Shown here in pieces: positions 40,308 through 50,181 of a stretch of 64,000 nucleotides of DNA; position 1 is the first letter of the stretch; each line of letters opens with the position of its first letter. The notes below the pieces were generated by a model. It saw only the letters and a program-made list of their open reading frames with translations, ran no database searches and had not been told where the DNA came from. Origin of the DNA: Bacillus manliponensis (GTDB lineage Bacteria; Bacillota; Bacilli; Bacillales; Bacillaceae_G); contig NZ_JOTN01000006.1 of the NCBI RefSeq assembly GCF_000712595.1, positions 141,781 through 205,780 of the forward strand, written 5' to 3'. The position numbers were made by a program, and so were the translations under genes.

Positions 40308-40934
40308 TTGAAGTATGAGTATATATTTTTTATTGGGGGATTATTCATTTTAGCATTAGGTATTAATATGATGACGACTGTTACGGACCTTGGATTAAGT
40401 CCTTACGATTCCTTATTTATCGCATTGTATGAAAACTTCGGCAAAAGTATTGGCTTTTGGATGTTTGTAATTAATTTTATCTTTGTCATTATAGTGTTTT
40501 GTTTAAATAAAAAATACTTATCACTTGGCACAATTGTGACAATGTTTTTAATTTCAATTTTCGTAGATTTTATTGGTTCTATTGATACTGTGATGGCAGC
40601 AATTAAGGCGATGCCAAAATTATTAACGATGGCATTAGGAAATATATGTGTAGGGTGTGGGATTGGTATTTATGTTTCCGCAAATATATGTACAGCACCT
40701 CAAGAATCATTTGTGTTAGTTGTTTCAAAAATGGCGAAGTGGACATTCAGAAAAACAGAGATCTTTTTAGCTTGTTTATTTTTGACAGCTAGCTTTTTAT
40801 TAGATGGACCGATTTACTTTGGAACAATCGTTTTATCATTTACAACGGGATATATTATTCAAGCGGCAATTCAAGTTGGAAATGCATCATTAAAACGATT
40901 AAAGAAAGAAGAAACTTTATCACATGTAGCATAG
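40308..40934 (+). CDS. YczE/YitT-like integral membrane protein
   Basis: 208 aa from TTG 40308 (AAGGAG upstream). About six hydrophobic helices. LGINMMTTVTDLGLSPYDSL and a later GNICVGCGIGIYVSANIC repeat-like helix pair are typical of YczE/YyaS family proteins. No transport substrate is established. Expression is probably repressed by the divergent LacI-type regulator through the operator at 40252-40265. Confidence 0.8.
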   Translation: MKYEYIFFIGGLFILALGINMMTTVTDLGLSPYDSLFIALYENFGKSIGFWMFVINFIFVIIVFCLNKKYLSLGTIVTMFLISIFVDFIGSIDTVMAAIKAMPKLLTMALGNICVGCGIGIYVSANICTAPQESFVLVVSKMAKWTFRKTEIFLACLFLTASFLLDGPIYFGTIVLSFTTGYIIQAAIQVGNASLKRLKKEETLSHVA

Positions 40935-40938
40935 AGAG

Positions 40939-40974
40939 AAGGAACAAGCAAATATATGCTTGTTCCTTTTTTGC
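40939..40974. terminator. Bidirectional terminator
   Basis: 12-bp arms AAGGAACAAGCA (40939-40950) and TGCTTGTTCCTT (40957-40968), followed by TTTT. Confidence 0.88.
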
Positions 40975-40976
40975 GT

Positions 40977-41630
40977 TTATGTACGTAATGTACCTTTTTC
41001 AATATGTAAAAAATCAAATGCAGCAACAAACCCTTTTCCTTGTGGGCTGCATGCGTATAAGCCACACTGAAATATAGATTCATTTGTATCTTCCATCAAT
41101 CTTGCAATACGTAACTGATTCCAGTTTTGTACGTTTAACTCGTCTAAAGAAAAATCTCGGTTGGGATCCGCTTCTAAAAATTCAACAATATAATCACATT
41201 GTTCTCTTCGAATGCGAAGGTATATATCTGAAGAGCCTTTCTTATAGTTTTGTGTAGACCAATCTGAATATCCATTATTTGTAATAACCGCACCAAGTTT
41301 ACACATTCCGTTTGGTTCATATTCTATTGAGGTTTTTAACCAACAATCTTTTGAGAATCTTACCATTAATCCAGCTTGATCATATTGATGCATAGGATAC
41401 GATTTTACTCGCGTCGTTATGATTACATCTTCATTTGTTTCCGCATATAAGAAATGACCGTTATCAACTTCAAACCCATAGTGTGTTTTTTGCCAGTAGT
41501 CAGTCATCGCATTTGGTTTTAAAATAAGTCCCTTTTGTGGATGGAAGTCCCATTCATCTGGTTCACAATACCACTGTAAATTTGAATGAATTACATTGTT
41601 TCTAAAATTATCATGTAGTAATAAATTCAT
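40977..41630 (-). CDS. DUF1349 domain protein
   Basis: 217 aa. Beta-sandwich (concanavalin-like) DUF1349 pattern: WYCEPDEWDFHPQKGLILKP, DYWQKTHYGF, QAGLMVRFSKDCWLKTSIEYE, and QCGLYACSPQGKGF at the end. The family is sometimes called regulation-of-enolase protein 1-like. Cytoplasmic; probably a carbohydrate-related enzyme or binder. ATG at 41630 follows AAAGGAG. The Lrp-type gene lies just upstream on the same strand. Confidence 0.85.
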   Translation of the reverse strand: MNLLLHDNFRNNVIHSNLQWYCEPDEWDFHPQKGLILKPNAMTDYWQKTHYGFEVDNGHFLYAETNEDVIITTRVKSYPMHQYDQAGLMVRFSKDCWLKTSIEYEPNGMCKLGAVITNNGYSDWSTQNYKKGSSDIYLRIRREQCDYIVEFLEADPNRDFSLDELNVQNWNQLRIARLMEDTNESIFQCGLYACSPQGKGFVAAFDFLHIEKGTLRT

Positions 41631-41659
41631 TATAAGGCTCCTTTATTTTTTATATGATT

Positions 41660-42112
41660 TTAACAATCTATTATTGATGAATTAGGAAGCAAAGGACGAT
41701 GAAAAACAGGTGATGAAAGTACTACAGATGTATTAATTTGTCCAAAAGGTACAAGTCGATCAACGAGAGCTTTCAATTCATTCATTGAAGAAACTGCAGC
41801 TTTTATAAAATAACTGTTTGCTCCTGTTATGCGGTGACATTCTAAAATGTCCATTTCCTTTTGTATGATTTCTTCAAAGCGATGGCATTCTACTTTAAGG
41901 TTCCCAACTTGAATGATAACAAGGGTTCCTTTACCAATCTCTTCATGTGAAATCTTTACTGTAAACCCTTGGATTACACCACTTTCTTGTAATCGACGTA
42001 ATCGTTCGTTTACGCTTGGCCGGCTTAAGTTTAATTCTTTTGATAATTGAATAATGGTCATTCGCCCATCTTTTTGAAGCAATTTTAATATGTTTTGATC
42101 GATTTCATCCAA
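41660..42112 (-). CDS. Lrp/AsnC family transcriptional regulator
   Basis: 150 aa from TTG 42112, 8 nt after GGAGGCGG, giving the family-typical DEIDQNILKLLQKDGRM; the ATG at 42127 overlaps the site. HTH LSKELNLSRPSVNERLRRL (residues about 25-45), a basic hinge, then the RAM ligand-binding domain (GTLVIIQVGNLK, CHRITGANSYFIKA). It is divergent from an amino acid permease, the likely target, and senses an amino acid. Confidence 0.9.
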   Translation of the reverse strand: MDEIDQNILKLLQKDGRMTIIQLSKELNLSRPSVNERLRRLQESGVIQGFTVKISHEEIGKGTLVIIQVGNLKVECHRFEEIIQKEMDILECHRITGANSYFIKAAVSSMNELKALVDRLVPFGQINTSVVLSSPVFHRPLLPNSSIIDC

Positions 42113-42263
42113 ATTTTCCGCCTCCATTTCCTAATTGTAAATAATTATATTATTTTTTATGCAAATCAGAAAGTTTATATTGGATAATTCCTCCATTAAT
42201 TTATATAAAAACTGGAAATAAACTTCTATAATGCAATTATATGAAATTTAGAGGGGGATAACG

Positions 42264-43556
42264 ATGTCACAACCATTAAAACAAACGATTTCTGTTTCAC
42301 AAGGGGTTGCATTATATGTTGGAGCTGTATTAGGATCAGGAATTTTAATACTCCCTGGTATGACGGCTAGTATTGCGGGCTCAAATGCATTAGTTTCATG
42401 GATGATAATGGTAGCTCTTAGTATTCCATTAGCTTGTACGTTTGCTTTTCTTTCTATTGAATTTCCTAGTTCAGGGGGGATTTTAACTTTTGCAAAGAAA
42501 GCGTTTGGGTATTATGCAGGAGCAATTTCTGGATGGTTCTTTTTTATTGCAGGAAGTGTAGGACAAATTATTGTCGCGTTAACAGGTGGAACGTACATTG
42601 CTTTTGCATTCAACTTACCACACGTTGCTGCATATACGATTGCAGCAGTTCTACTTATCATTGCGGTTATTGGAAACTACATGGGGCTACAAACAAGTGG
42701 AAAAGTACAATTAGGCTTGGCAACTCTTACTTTGTTGATTCTTCTTGGTACATCTATACTAGCTTTGCCAACTATTGCTTATGAAAATATAAAACTGGAT
42801 ATCTCAAAAGAAAGCGTTATACCAATTGGTCAATCTACGATGCTAATCTTTTGGTCATTTTTCGGGTGGGAGGCGATTTCAAGTTTGGCACCAGAGTTTA
42901 AACAGCCAAGGAAACGAAATATTATGAAGGCTACATGGTGGGCAATTATTATTATTGGCGTATTGTATATAGGAATTGCTTTCGCAGTAATTGGTACGGC
43001 ATCGTATTCAGTAGGCACACAAACAATGGATCAAGCAATGAATCATGCGGCAATTGCTCAAGTTGTAGAAAAAGTAGTTGGCGTGAACGGCTCCATTGTA
43101 ACAGCTATTCTCGCATTTATTATTTGTTTAGGGACAAACAATGCTTTCATTGCTAGTATGAGTCGTCTAGGATATTCGTTAGCTCGTGAAAACTTAGCGC
43201 CATCATGGTTAAATAACATAAATAAAAAATATGAAACTCCTAGTCGCGCTGTTTTCGTAGTAGGGGTGATTGCATTAGTAGGATTATTTATCAGTTTCGT
43301 ATTTCATATTAGCTTAGAGCAACTTGTATTCATTCCAAACTCATTAGCGATTGCTACCTATATTGTTGGAACAGCTGCTGGGGTAAAGTTAATTACAAAC
43401 ACTTTCGGAAAGGTGCTCGCACTAATTGCTTGTATACTTTGTCTTGCCGCTTATCCATTTATCGGTACGTTCATTATGGTTCCAGTAGTTGTTGCTTTTG
43501 TGTGCTTAGGATATATAGTTTGGAAGAGACGCTCCATTTTCAACAATTCATTTTGA
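42264..43556 (+). CDS. APC family amino acid permease
   Basis: 430 aa with about 12 hydrophobic helices. Helix 1 carries the unwound substrate motif GAVLGSGILILPG (GxG signature); helix 6 begins FWSFFGWEAISS. These features place it in the amino acid/polyamine/organocation superfamily (YjeH/YbaT-like). It is divergent from an Lrp/AsnC regulator. Import or efflux of a hydrophobic amino acid is likely. ATG at 42264 follows GAGGGGG. Confidence 0.88.
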   Translation: MSQPLKQTISVSQGVALYVGAVLGSGILILPGMTASIAGSNALVSWMIMVALSIPLACTFAFLSIEFPSSGGILTFAKKAFGYYAGAISGWFFFIAGSVGQIIVALTGGTYIAFAFNLPHVAAYTIAAVLLIIAVIGNYMGLQTSGKVQLGLATLTLLILLGTSILALPTIAYENIKLDISKESVIPIGQSTMLIFWSFFGWEAISSLAPEFKQPRKRNIMKATWWAIIIIGVLYIGIAFAVIGTASYSVGTQTMDQAMNHAAIAQVVEKVVGVNGSIVTAILAFIICLGTNNAFIASMSRLGYSLARENLAPSWLNNINKKYETPSRAVFVVGVIALVGLFISFVFHISLEQLVFIPNSLAIATYIVGTAAGVKLITNTFGKVLALIACILCLAAYPFIGTFIMVPVVVAFVCLGYIVWKRRSIFNNSF

Positions 43557-43622
43557 AGGTATTTCTATTTTGATATCGAAGTAAAAACTTATAGATTAAT
43601 ATTTAAAATAGGAGAATGAGCA

Positions 43623-44132
43623 ATGTATATAAAAACAAAAAGGTTATTTATACGAGACTTTGAACCTAATGATTGGCGAGCTGTACACGAATATACATCG
43701 AATGAACATGTTATGAAATATATACCAGAAGGGTTATTTTCTGAAGAGGACACAAAGAAGTTTGTAATTCATAACATAGGTGAAAAGGCAGAGAAATTTC
43801 CGGTCATCTTACAGAGTGAAAATACTGTAATTGGTCACATTGTATTCCATAAATATTTTGGCGATCATACTTATGAAATTGGATGGGTATTCAACCCGAA
43901 ATATTTTAATCAAGGATATGCTTCAGAAGCCGCAAAAGCGATAGTGACATACGGATTTGAAGAAATAGGGTTACATAGAATCATCGCCACATGTCAGCCC
44001 GAAAATACTCCATCGTACCGAGTAATGGAGAAGATTGGAATGAGGAGAGAAGGTTACTTTAAAAAGTGCATTCCTCATGGTACGGAGTGGTGGGATGAAT
44101 ATTATTATGCTGTACTAAGAGAAGAGTGGTAG
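43623..44132 (+). CDS. GNAT family acetyltransferase (RimJ/RimL-like)
   Basis: 169 aa. RLFIRDFEPNDWRAVHEYTS at the N-terminus, acetyl-CoA segment GWVFNPKYFNQGYASEAAKA, then HRIIATCQPENTPSYRVMEK and GMRREG: the RimJ/RimL-type N-acetyltransferase pattern. Target unknown. ATG at 43623 follows GGAG. Monocistronic. Confidence 0.92.
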   Translation: MYIKTKRLFIRDFEPNDWRAVHEYTSNEHVMKYIPEGLFSEEDTKKFVIHNIGEKAEKFPVILQSENTVIGHIVFHKYFGDHTYEIGWVFNPKYFNQGYASEAAKAIVTYGFEEIGLHRIIATCQPENTPSYRVMEKIGMRREGYFKKCIPHGTEWWDEYYYAVLREEW

Positions 44133-44134
44133 TA

Positions 44135-44182
44135 AAAGAAACAGATTTCTTATGAAACAATAGAAATCTGTTTCTTTTTTAC
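44135..44182 (+). terminator. Rho-independent terminator
   Basis: 16-bp arms AAAGAAACAGATTTCT (44135-44150) and AGAAATCTGTTTCTTT (44162-44177), ending in a T-run. Confidence 0.9.
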
Positions 44183-44314
44183 TTATCGTTACTTTTTAAC
44201 AGAAAGAATACGATGATTTTATAAAGTAGAAATGAAAAAACATATCCCATGCATATCCAATTCCTCATGTTATAATGACAGCATAAGAAAAATAAGAAAA
44301 AGCAGGTGGATTTT

Positions 44315-46432
44315 TTGTATACGAAAGCGCTTGAGATGTTATCCTCTCATTTTGGATATACGTCCTTTCGAAAAGGGCAAGATGAAACGATACAACATGT
44401 ATTAGACGGGAAAGATACAGTTTGTATTATGCCAACTGGTGGTGGTAAATCATTATGTTATCAAATACCAGCGCTCGTATTTGAAGGAACAACATTAGTT
44501 ATTTCACCGCTTATTTCACTTATGAAGGACCAAGTAGATACACTTCTTCAAAATGGGATTTCAGCTACATACATTAATAGTTCTATATCAATGACAGAAG
44601 CGAATCATAGACTACAACTTGCAAAGCAAGGTCATTATAAATTGTTATATGTGGCACCGGAGCGTTTAGATTCAGTTGACTTTATTGATCAGCTACTTGA
44701 TATGAATATTCCGCTCATAGCAATTGATGAAGCGCATTGTATTTCGCAGTGGGGCCATGATTTTCGTCCAAGTTATTTACATATTCATCGTGTACTTGAT
44801 TATTTCCATACAAAACCGATTGTACTTGCCTTAACAGCAACTGCAACGCCGCAAGTACGTGAAGATATTTGTCGTTCTCTTGAAATCGATGAAGCAAGTA
44901 CAATTATGACAACGTTTGAGAGGGAAAATTTATCTTTTTCTGTTGTAAAAGGACAAGACCGTGACGCTTACTTATCACAGTATATCCGTCAAAATGATAA
45001 AGAATCTGGTATTATTTACGCGGCAACGAGGAAGGTTGTTGACCAGCTTTATGAAAAGCTAAATAAAGAGGGGACCACTGTTGCAAAATATCACGCAGGG
45101 ATGAGTGATACTGATCGAAATGAACAGCAGGAGCGTTTTTTACGAGATGAAGTGAGTGTTATGGTTGCAACATCTGCCTTTGGAATGGGGATAGACAAAT
45201 CCAATATTCGTTATGTAATTCATTATCAGTTACCGAAAAATATGGAGAGTTATTATCAGGAAGCTGGTCGTGCTGGTCGTGATGGCTTAGATAGTACATG
45301 TATTTTGCTATATTCACCGCAAGATGTACAAGTGCAGCGCTTTTTAATTGACCAATCAACTGGAGAGTCTAGATTTTCTAATGAATTAGAAAAATTACAG
45401 TATATGACCGATTATTGTCATACAGAACAATGTTTACAATCCTTTATTTTAGAATACTTTGGAGAACAGCCAAAGGATGATTGTCATCGCTGCGGTAATT
45501 GTACGGATGAAAGGCAAAGTGTAGATGTAACAAAAGAAGCACAAATGGTGTTATCATGTATGATTCGAACGAATCAACGCTTTGGAAAACAAATGATCGC
45601 GCAAGTATTAACAGGATCAAAGAATAAAAAAGTAATTGAGTTTAACTTTCATACGTTACCGACATATGGATTATTATCCAATCGTAGCGTAAAGGATGTT
45701 AGTGAATTTATTGAGTTTTTAATTTCGGAAGAATTAATTGCAGTAGAGCATGGGACCTACCCTACATTAAAAGTAACGACGAGAGGAAAAAACGTACTAC
45801 TAGGTAATGAAACAGTACTACGAAAAGAACAAGTAGAGACGAAAAAAATTGTTCAAGATCATCCATTATTCGAAGAGCTTCGTCACGTTCGAAAAGAAAT
45901 TGCACAAGGGGAAGGCGTTCCTCCGTTCGTTATTTTCTCAGATCAAACACTGCAAGATATGTGCGTGAAAATGCCGCTAAACGAAGAAGACTTACTGCAA
46001 GTAAAAGGGATTGGTGAACATAAACTGAAAAAATATGGTTCATTCTTTTTACAAGCTGTTCACGCATTTATAGAAAACAATCCAAATTATAAAGAAACGA
46101 TTCAAGTTCAAACTGTAACAGAACAAAAACGTCCAGCAAAGGCGTCAAAAGGGTCCCATCTTGAAACTTATGAAATGTATAAAGAAGGAACAGACTTAAT
46201 TGAAATCGCAAAAGATCGCGGTTTATCACGTCAAACAGTAGAAAATCATTTAATTCGTTGTCATGAAGAAGGAATGGAAGTACAGTGGGAGCATTTTGTT
46301 CCAGCACAATATACAGCAATGATTGAAGATGCAGTAAAGCAGGCAACGGGTGGCTTGAAATCTATGAAAGAATTACTTCCTGAAGAAGTAAGCTACTTTA
46401 TGATTCGTGCTTATTTACAAATGAGAAAGTAA
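44315..46432 (+). CDS. recQ: ATP-dependent DNA helicase RecQ
   Basis: 705 aa from TTG 44315 (GCAGGTGG 5 nt upstream). Superfamily 2 helicase core: Q-motif region FRKGQDETI, Walker A MPTGGGKS, DEAHCISQWGHDFRP (Walker B plus aromatic loop), ATSAFGMGIDKSNIR and QEAGRAGRDG. An RQC zinc site follows with CHTEQCLQ and CHRCGNC, then a winged helix, an HRDC domain (about 510-590), and a C-terminal HTH-like region of the Bacillus type. It unwinds DNA 3' to 5' in recombination and fork repair. It leads a possible operon with the two small genes downstream. Confidence 0.95.
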   Translation: MYTKALEMLSSHFGYTSFRKGQDETIQHVLDGKDTVCIMPTGGGKSLCYQIPALVFEGTTLVISPLISLMKDQVDTLLQNGISATYINSSISMTEANHRLQLAKQGHYKLLYVAPERLDSVDFIDQLLDMNIPLIAIDEAHCISQWGHDFRPSYLHIHRVLDYFHTKPIVLALTATATPQVREDICRSLEIDEASTIMTTFERENLSFSVVKGQDRDAYLSQYIRQNDKESGIIYAATRKVVDQLYEKLNKEGTTVAKYHAGMSDTDRNEQQERFLRDEVSVMVATSAFGMGIDKSNIRYVIHYQLPKNMESYYQEAGRAGRDGLDSTCILLYSPQDVQVQRFLIDQSTGESRFSNELEKLQYMTDYCHTEQCLQSFILEYFGEQPKDDCHRCGNCTDERQSVDVTKEAQMVLSCMIRTNQRFGKQMIAQVLTGSKNKKVIEFNFHTLPTYGLLSNRSVKDVSEFIEFLISEELIAVEHGTYPTLKVTTRGKNVLLGNETVLRKEQVETKKIVQDHPLFEELRHVRKEIAQGEGVPPFVIFSDQTLQDMCVKMPLNEEDLLQVKGIGEHKLKKYGSFFLQAVHAFIENNPNYKETIQVQTVTEQKRPAKASKGSHLETYEMYKEGTDLIEIAKDRGLSRQTVENHLIRCHEEGMEVQWEHFVPAQYTAMIEDAVKQATGGLKSMKELLPEEVSYFMIRAYLQMRK

Positions 46433-46455
46433 ATGATATAGGGAGATGGAGAAAG

Positions 46456-46851
46456 ATGCATTATGTATTTGTATACGGAACACTTCGAGAAGAGGAAACA
46501 AATGCACACTTTTTAAAGGGGGCGACATATATAGAAAAGGACGCTTGGATATATGGCTTATTGTTTGATACGAACGAAGGCTATCCAGCGATGATCTTAC
46601 CTAGCGACCAAAAGGTGTTTGGGGAAGTATATGAAGTAGATGATGTAATGTTACAAGCGTTAGATGAACTAGAAGAATACACTGGAAATCCAAAAGAAGA
46701 TTTATATGATCGTAGTATTCAAACAATATACATAGGGGACAAAACGTTACAAGCGTATGTATATACTGCACAGCAGCAAGACATTTTAAAGATCCCAATT
46801 GTTAGTGGTGATTGGGTGTTGTACCGGAAATCACTATGTGAACAATCGTAG
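46456..46851 (+). CDS. Gamma-glutamylcyclotransferase-like protein
   Basis: 131 aa. The GGCT/AIG2 fold opens with the signature YVFVYGTLREEETN (YGTLR) and has the catalytic acid in LDELEEYTG. It may release 5-oxoproline from gamma-glutamyl amines or peptides; substrate unproven. It follows recQ by 23 bp with its own GGGAG site, and the DinB-like gene follows 15 bp later. Confidence 0.88.
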   Translation: MHYVFVYGTLREEETNAHFLKGATYIEKDAWIYGLLFDTNEGYPAMILPSDQKVFGEVYEVDDVMLQALDELEEYTGNPKEDLYDRSIQTIYIGDKTLQAYVYTAQQQDILKIPIVSGDWVLYRKSLCEQS

Positions 46852-46866
46852 AAGGGATGAGGAAAT

Positions 46867-47349
46867 TTGTTAAAGGAGAAAGAAGAGATTGTTACTCATC
46901 ATCTAGAGGCGATAAACTGGGTGTATGCATTAAGAACGCTAACAGAAGAACAGTGGAGACAGCCCCTTCAAAAAGAGAAATGGAGTACATCAGAAATTAT
47001 TGGACACCTTATATGTTGGGATCAGTTTGTATTAAGGAAGCGTATTCCTTATTTCTTCACGAACGAATCAATGCCAAGCAGCCCAGATGCTAAAATTGTG
47101 AACGATGAAGCTGCTGCTAAAACTAGGCAAAGTGAACAAATTGCTACCATTACAGAGTTTGTTGAAACGAGACGACAACTTTTAGATGCTTTATATGAGA
47201 TAGATCGTGACTTATGGTTGCAAGACATTTTGGTTGGTACAAAAAGGCTCACACTATATGAATATTTTTTAGGTTTAGCTAAACATGATAGACATCATTT
47301 TGAACAGATTGTAAGTAAAATCACAAATGGTGGATTCATTGGTAAATAA
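46867..47349 (+). CDS. DinB/YfiT-like metalloprotein
   Basis: 160 aa from TTG 46867 (GAGGA upstream). Four-helix DinB fold with probable metal ligands His in IGHLICWD and two His in KHDRHHFEQI. Such proteins are often thiol-dependent S-transferases or stress proteins. The overlapping 78-aa frame from 46857 is a shadow. A strong terminator follows. Confidence 0.85.
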   Translation: MLKEKEEIVTHHLEAINWVYALRTLTEEQWRQPLQKEKWSTSEIIGHLICWDQFVLRKRIPYFFTNESMPSSPDAKIVNDEAAAKTRQSEQIATITEFVETRRQLLDALYEIDRDLWLQDILVGTKRLTLYEYFLGLAKHDRHHFEQIVSKITNGGFIGK

Positions 47350-47358
47350 TCATTTTCA

Positions 47359-47397
47359 AAAAGTGCACTCTTTATTAAGTAGAGTGCACTTTTTATT
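47359..47397 (+). terminator. Rho-independent terminator
   Basis: AAAAGTGCACTCT (47359-47371) and AGAGTGCACTTTT (47381-47393), followed by T residues. Confidence 0.9.
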
Positions 47398-47561
47398 ATG
47401 TAAAATAATGATTTTAGGAAAATAAAGGTAATATATGTGTTATAATGGAAAAGAAAAATCTTAAGGCGAAGTATCTTTTAGAAAAAATTGCCCTTTTATG
47501 TTAGATATTATGAAAGCTCAGAAATACAGTTCCATATACAACTGTAAATTGAAATTTCCCC

Positions 47562-47591
47562 TTGACTTACTAGTTCTCTTTTTAATACAAT
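47562..47591 (+). promoter_or_regulatory. SigA-type promoter of the HelD-like gene
   Basis: -35 TTGACT (47562-47567), 18-bp spacer, -10 TACAAT (47586-47591), 46 bp before the start codon. Confidence 0.7.
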
Positions 47592-47637
47592 GATTTTCTG
47601 ACTGAAAATTTAACATATTCGAAAAGGGGGCTTTCCA

Positions 47638-49719
47638 ATGAAGGTGATATATGAAACTGAATTACAAAAAATGCAGCAAACGTTACGACAGATGGATGTA
47701 CAGCTAGAAAGGCTAAAGAACACTCCTATTTATTATGGCGAAGATATAACGGAGCAAGCGCTTGAGAATCAAAGAGAAATCAACCGGAAAAATCTTCGCA
47801 TTGCAGTACAAGAACCTTATTTTGGGCGTTTAGACTTTCAGGAGGATGCTCAAACAAACATCACCCCAATTTATATTGGAAAAGTCGGCCTGTCAGATGA
47901 AGAAACAATGCAACCAATTGTAATTGATTGGCGCGCGCCTGTTGCGAGCATGTTTTATTCGTTTACTGGTGGTGATGATCTCGCATATTATCATTCACCT
48001 GATGGATTAATTGAAGGAGACATTCATTTAAAAAGAAATATTGCAATTCGAAAACGTACATTAGAACGTGTTGTTGATACATATGTAAAAGGGAACGAGG
48101 ATACTTCAATTACAGATGATTTTCTTTTATATCGTTTAGGTGAAAATAAAGATAATAAGTTAAAAGATATCGTTTCAACGATTCAATCGGAACAAAATGA
48201 TATTATTCGTGCTGAGAAAAACATGCCGCTTATTATTCAGGGGGTTGCCGGTAGTGGAAAAACAACGGTTGCCTTGCATCGCCTTGCGTTTTTAATTTAT
48301 CAATATCGTGAACAGTTAAAAGCAGAAAAAATGATTATCTTTGCGCCAAATAGTTTATTCCTTGATTATATTTCTAGTGTGTTACCAGAACTTGGTGTAG
48401 GTGATATTAAACAAACAACGTTTCAAGATTGGGCACTTCGTACATTAGAGGATGCAGTGTCGTTAAAAGACACTACAAAGCAACTACAACAAGCTTTTTC
48501 AGTAGAACGAGACGAAGACTCTATTATGATTAGAAAACAAAAAGGAACAATATCGTTTCAGCAGTTTATTAAAGAACAGCTTGATCAGTTTGAAGAAACA
48601 TTACTACCTACAAAAGATTTTGAGGCGTGGGATCATGCAGTGATAAAAAAGAAAGACATTCAGCATTGGATTCAAACGGAGTATAAGCATTACCCAATCG
48701 CAAAGCGTAGAGAGCGTGTTATAGGGCGCATGAAACGCTGGATTGAAATGGAACTTAAGAAGATTGAAGAAGCAAATGAAAAGAAAGTATTAAAAAAAGA
48801 AGCAACAAAAAAGTTGAGTACATATATGAAATATTGGCCTAAAACGAGCGCGTTATCTTTTTATATGTCACTTATGAAAAAAGAGAGTATTACAAGTGTA
48901 TTGCCAAGTATGCTTGTCCAAGAAACAATTAAAAATTGCCGCAAAAAAGAAGTTCAACTTGAAGATTTAGCACCACTTATTTACATTCATCATCAACTAG
49001 AAGGAATTGCACCAGGACAAAAGTTTCATCACGTTGTTATCGATGAGGCGCAAGATTTTTCTCCATTTCAAATTTTTATTTTAAAAGAAGTAACACTAAG
49101 TAATTCTTTCACCATTTTAGGAGACTTATCACAAGCTATTTATGATTATCAAGGAATTGACAGTTGGAATGACTTTACTCAATTATTTCAACATGCAGGC
49201 TATTATGAGCTCACAAGGAGCTACCGATCGACAAAGGAAATTATCGAGTTTGCAAATGAAATTATTCGCACTGCTAATATTCCGGTTGGTTTAGCAAATC
49301 CTGTTTTCCGCAGTGGTGAAAAAGTAAAAGTACTTTCAGCAGAAGATCAATTTACCTCAATCGTTCAAACACTAAAAGATATGCAAAAGAGAAATGTGAA
49401 AACAATTGCTGTCGTTACGAGAACAGAAGAAGCATGTCGCGAAATGTATGAGCGCCTACAAGAAAAAGGGATTTCAGTTCATATGATTGAAGCAAATCAA
49501 AGTAAATATGAAGGTGGAATTTCAGTTGTACCGGTCTATTTAGCAAAAGGATTAGAGTTCGATGCTGTGTTACTTGCTGATGTAGACGATATACATTACA
49601 AAGGTACAGCACATGATGCACAATTATTGTATGTTGCTTGTACACGTTCATTACATGATTTGTGGGTCTTTTACTCTGGAACGTGTTCTCCATTAATTCA
49701 AACTATTTCAGAGGAATGA
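47638..49719 (+). CDS. HelD-like RNA polymerase-associated UvrD-family ATPase
   Basis: 693 aa. An N-terminal coiled coil (residues 1-55, rich in Gln/Leu/Glu) precedes the UvrD-like core: IDWRAPVASMFY, Walker A GVAGSGKTTVALHRLAFL near residue 205, VVIDEAQDFSPFQ (Walker B), LTRSYRST, and the C-terminal VYLAKGLEFDAVLLAD and LYVACTRSLHDL. This order is diagnostic of HelD, which uses ATP to free RNA polymerase from DNA. It is shorter than the ~775-aa B. subtilis HelD, so it may be a second paralogue. ATG at 47638 follows AAGGGGG. Confidence 0.88.
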   Translation: MKVIYETELQKMQQTLRQMDVQLERLKNTPIYYGEDITEQALENQREINRKNLRIAVQEPYFGRLDFQEDAQTNITPIYIGKVGLSDEETMQPIVIDWRAPVASMFYSFTGGDDLAYYHSPDGLIEGDIHLKRNIAIRKRTLERVVDTYVKGNEDTSITDDFLLYRLGENKDNKLKDIVSTIQSEQNDIIRAEKNMPLIIQGVAGSGKTTVALHRLAFLIYQYREQLKAEKMIIFAPNSLFLDYISSVLPELGVGDIKQTTFQDWALRTLEDAVSLKDTTKQLQQAFSVERDEDSIMIRKQKGTISFQQFIKEQLDQFEETLLPTKDFEAWDHAVIKKKDIQHWIQTEYKHYPIAKRRERVIGRMKRWIEMELKKIEEANEKKVLKKEATKKLSTYMKYWPKTSALSFYMSLMKKESITSVLPSMLVQETIKNCRKKEVQLEDLAPLIYIHHQLEGIAPGQKFHHVVIDEAQDFSPFQIFILKEVTLSNSFTILGDLSQAIYDYQGIDSWNDFTQLFQHAGYYELTRSYRSTKEIIEFANEIIRTANIPVGLANPVFRSGEKVKVLSAEDQFTSIVQTLKDMQKRNVKTIAVVTRTEEACREMYERLQEKGISVHMIEANQSKYEGGISVVPVYLAKGLEFDAVLLADVDDIHYKGTAHDAQLLYVACTRSLHDLWVFYSGTCSPLIQTISEE

Positions 49720-49779
49720 GGGAATATAGAGGGTTTTCAAACGTACGAGAACCCTCAAAATATGTTGTGAGGATAAATT

Positions 49780-50178
49780 ATGATTACTTATAGAAGTAGA
49801 CTCGTATACGCAGTGTTGATTGTAATAACAGTAATTTTTGGACTAGGATCAAGAAAAATGAGTTACATATTGCCCGATTCCTTGAATGTATACATAGGAG
49901 ATATATTATGGGCTCTTATGATTTTCTTTGGATTTGGCTTTGTTTTTAAAAACTTTAAGATAAGTAGTATAGCATGTTTAAGTATCATTTTTTGTTATGG
50001 AATTGAAATCAGTCAACTGTATCAGGCGGAATGGATCAATGATATTCGAGGAACTATGCTAGGAAGCCTTATACTTGGCCATGGTTTTTTATGGAGCGAT
50101 TTGGTTGCTTATATAATAGGAATAGGACTAGGGATTTTATTCGAACTTCTATATAAAACTTATAAACGGAGTGAATAA
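49780..50178 (+). CDS. DUF2809 membrane protein
   Basis: 132 aa with four hydrophobic helices (about 8-25, 38-58, 62-80, 95-125). SRKMSYILPDSLNVYIGDILWAL-type N-terminus and EISQLYQAEWINDIRGTMLG are the DUF2809 (YjgA-like) signature. Function unknown. The next gene starts 4 bp after its stop codon, so the two are coupled. Confidence 0.85.
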   Translation: MITYRSRLVYAVLIVITVIFGLGSRKMSYILPDSLNVYIGDILWALMIFFGFGFVFKNFKISSIACLSIIFCYGIEISQLYQAEWINDIRGTMLGSLILGHGFLWSDLVAYIIGIGLGILFELLYKTYKRSE

Positions 50179-50181
50179 AAG

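Noticed and set aside
46857-47093. 78-aa frame overlapping the DinB-like gene
   Set aside because: Basic, low-complexity translation in another frame of a well-supported gene.
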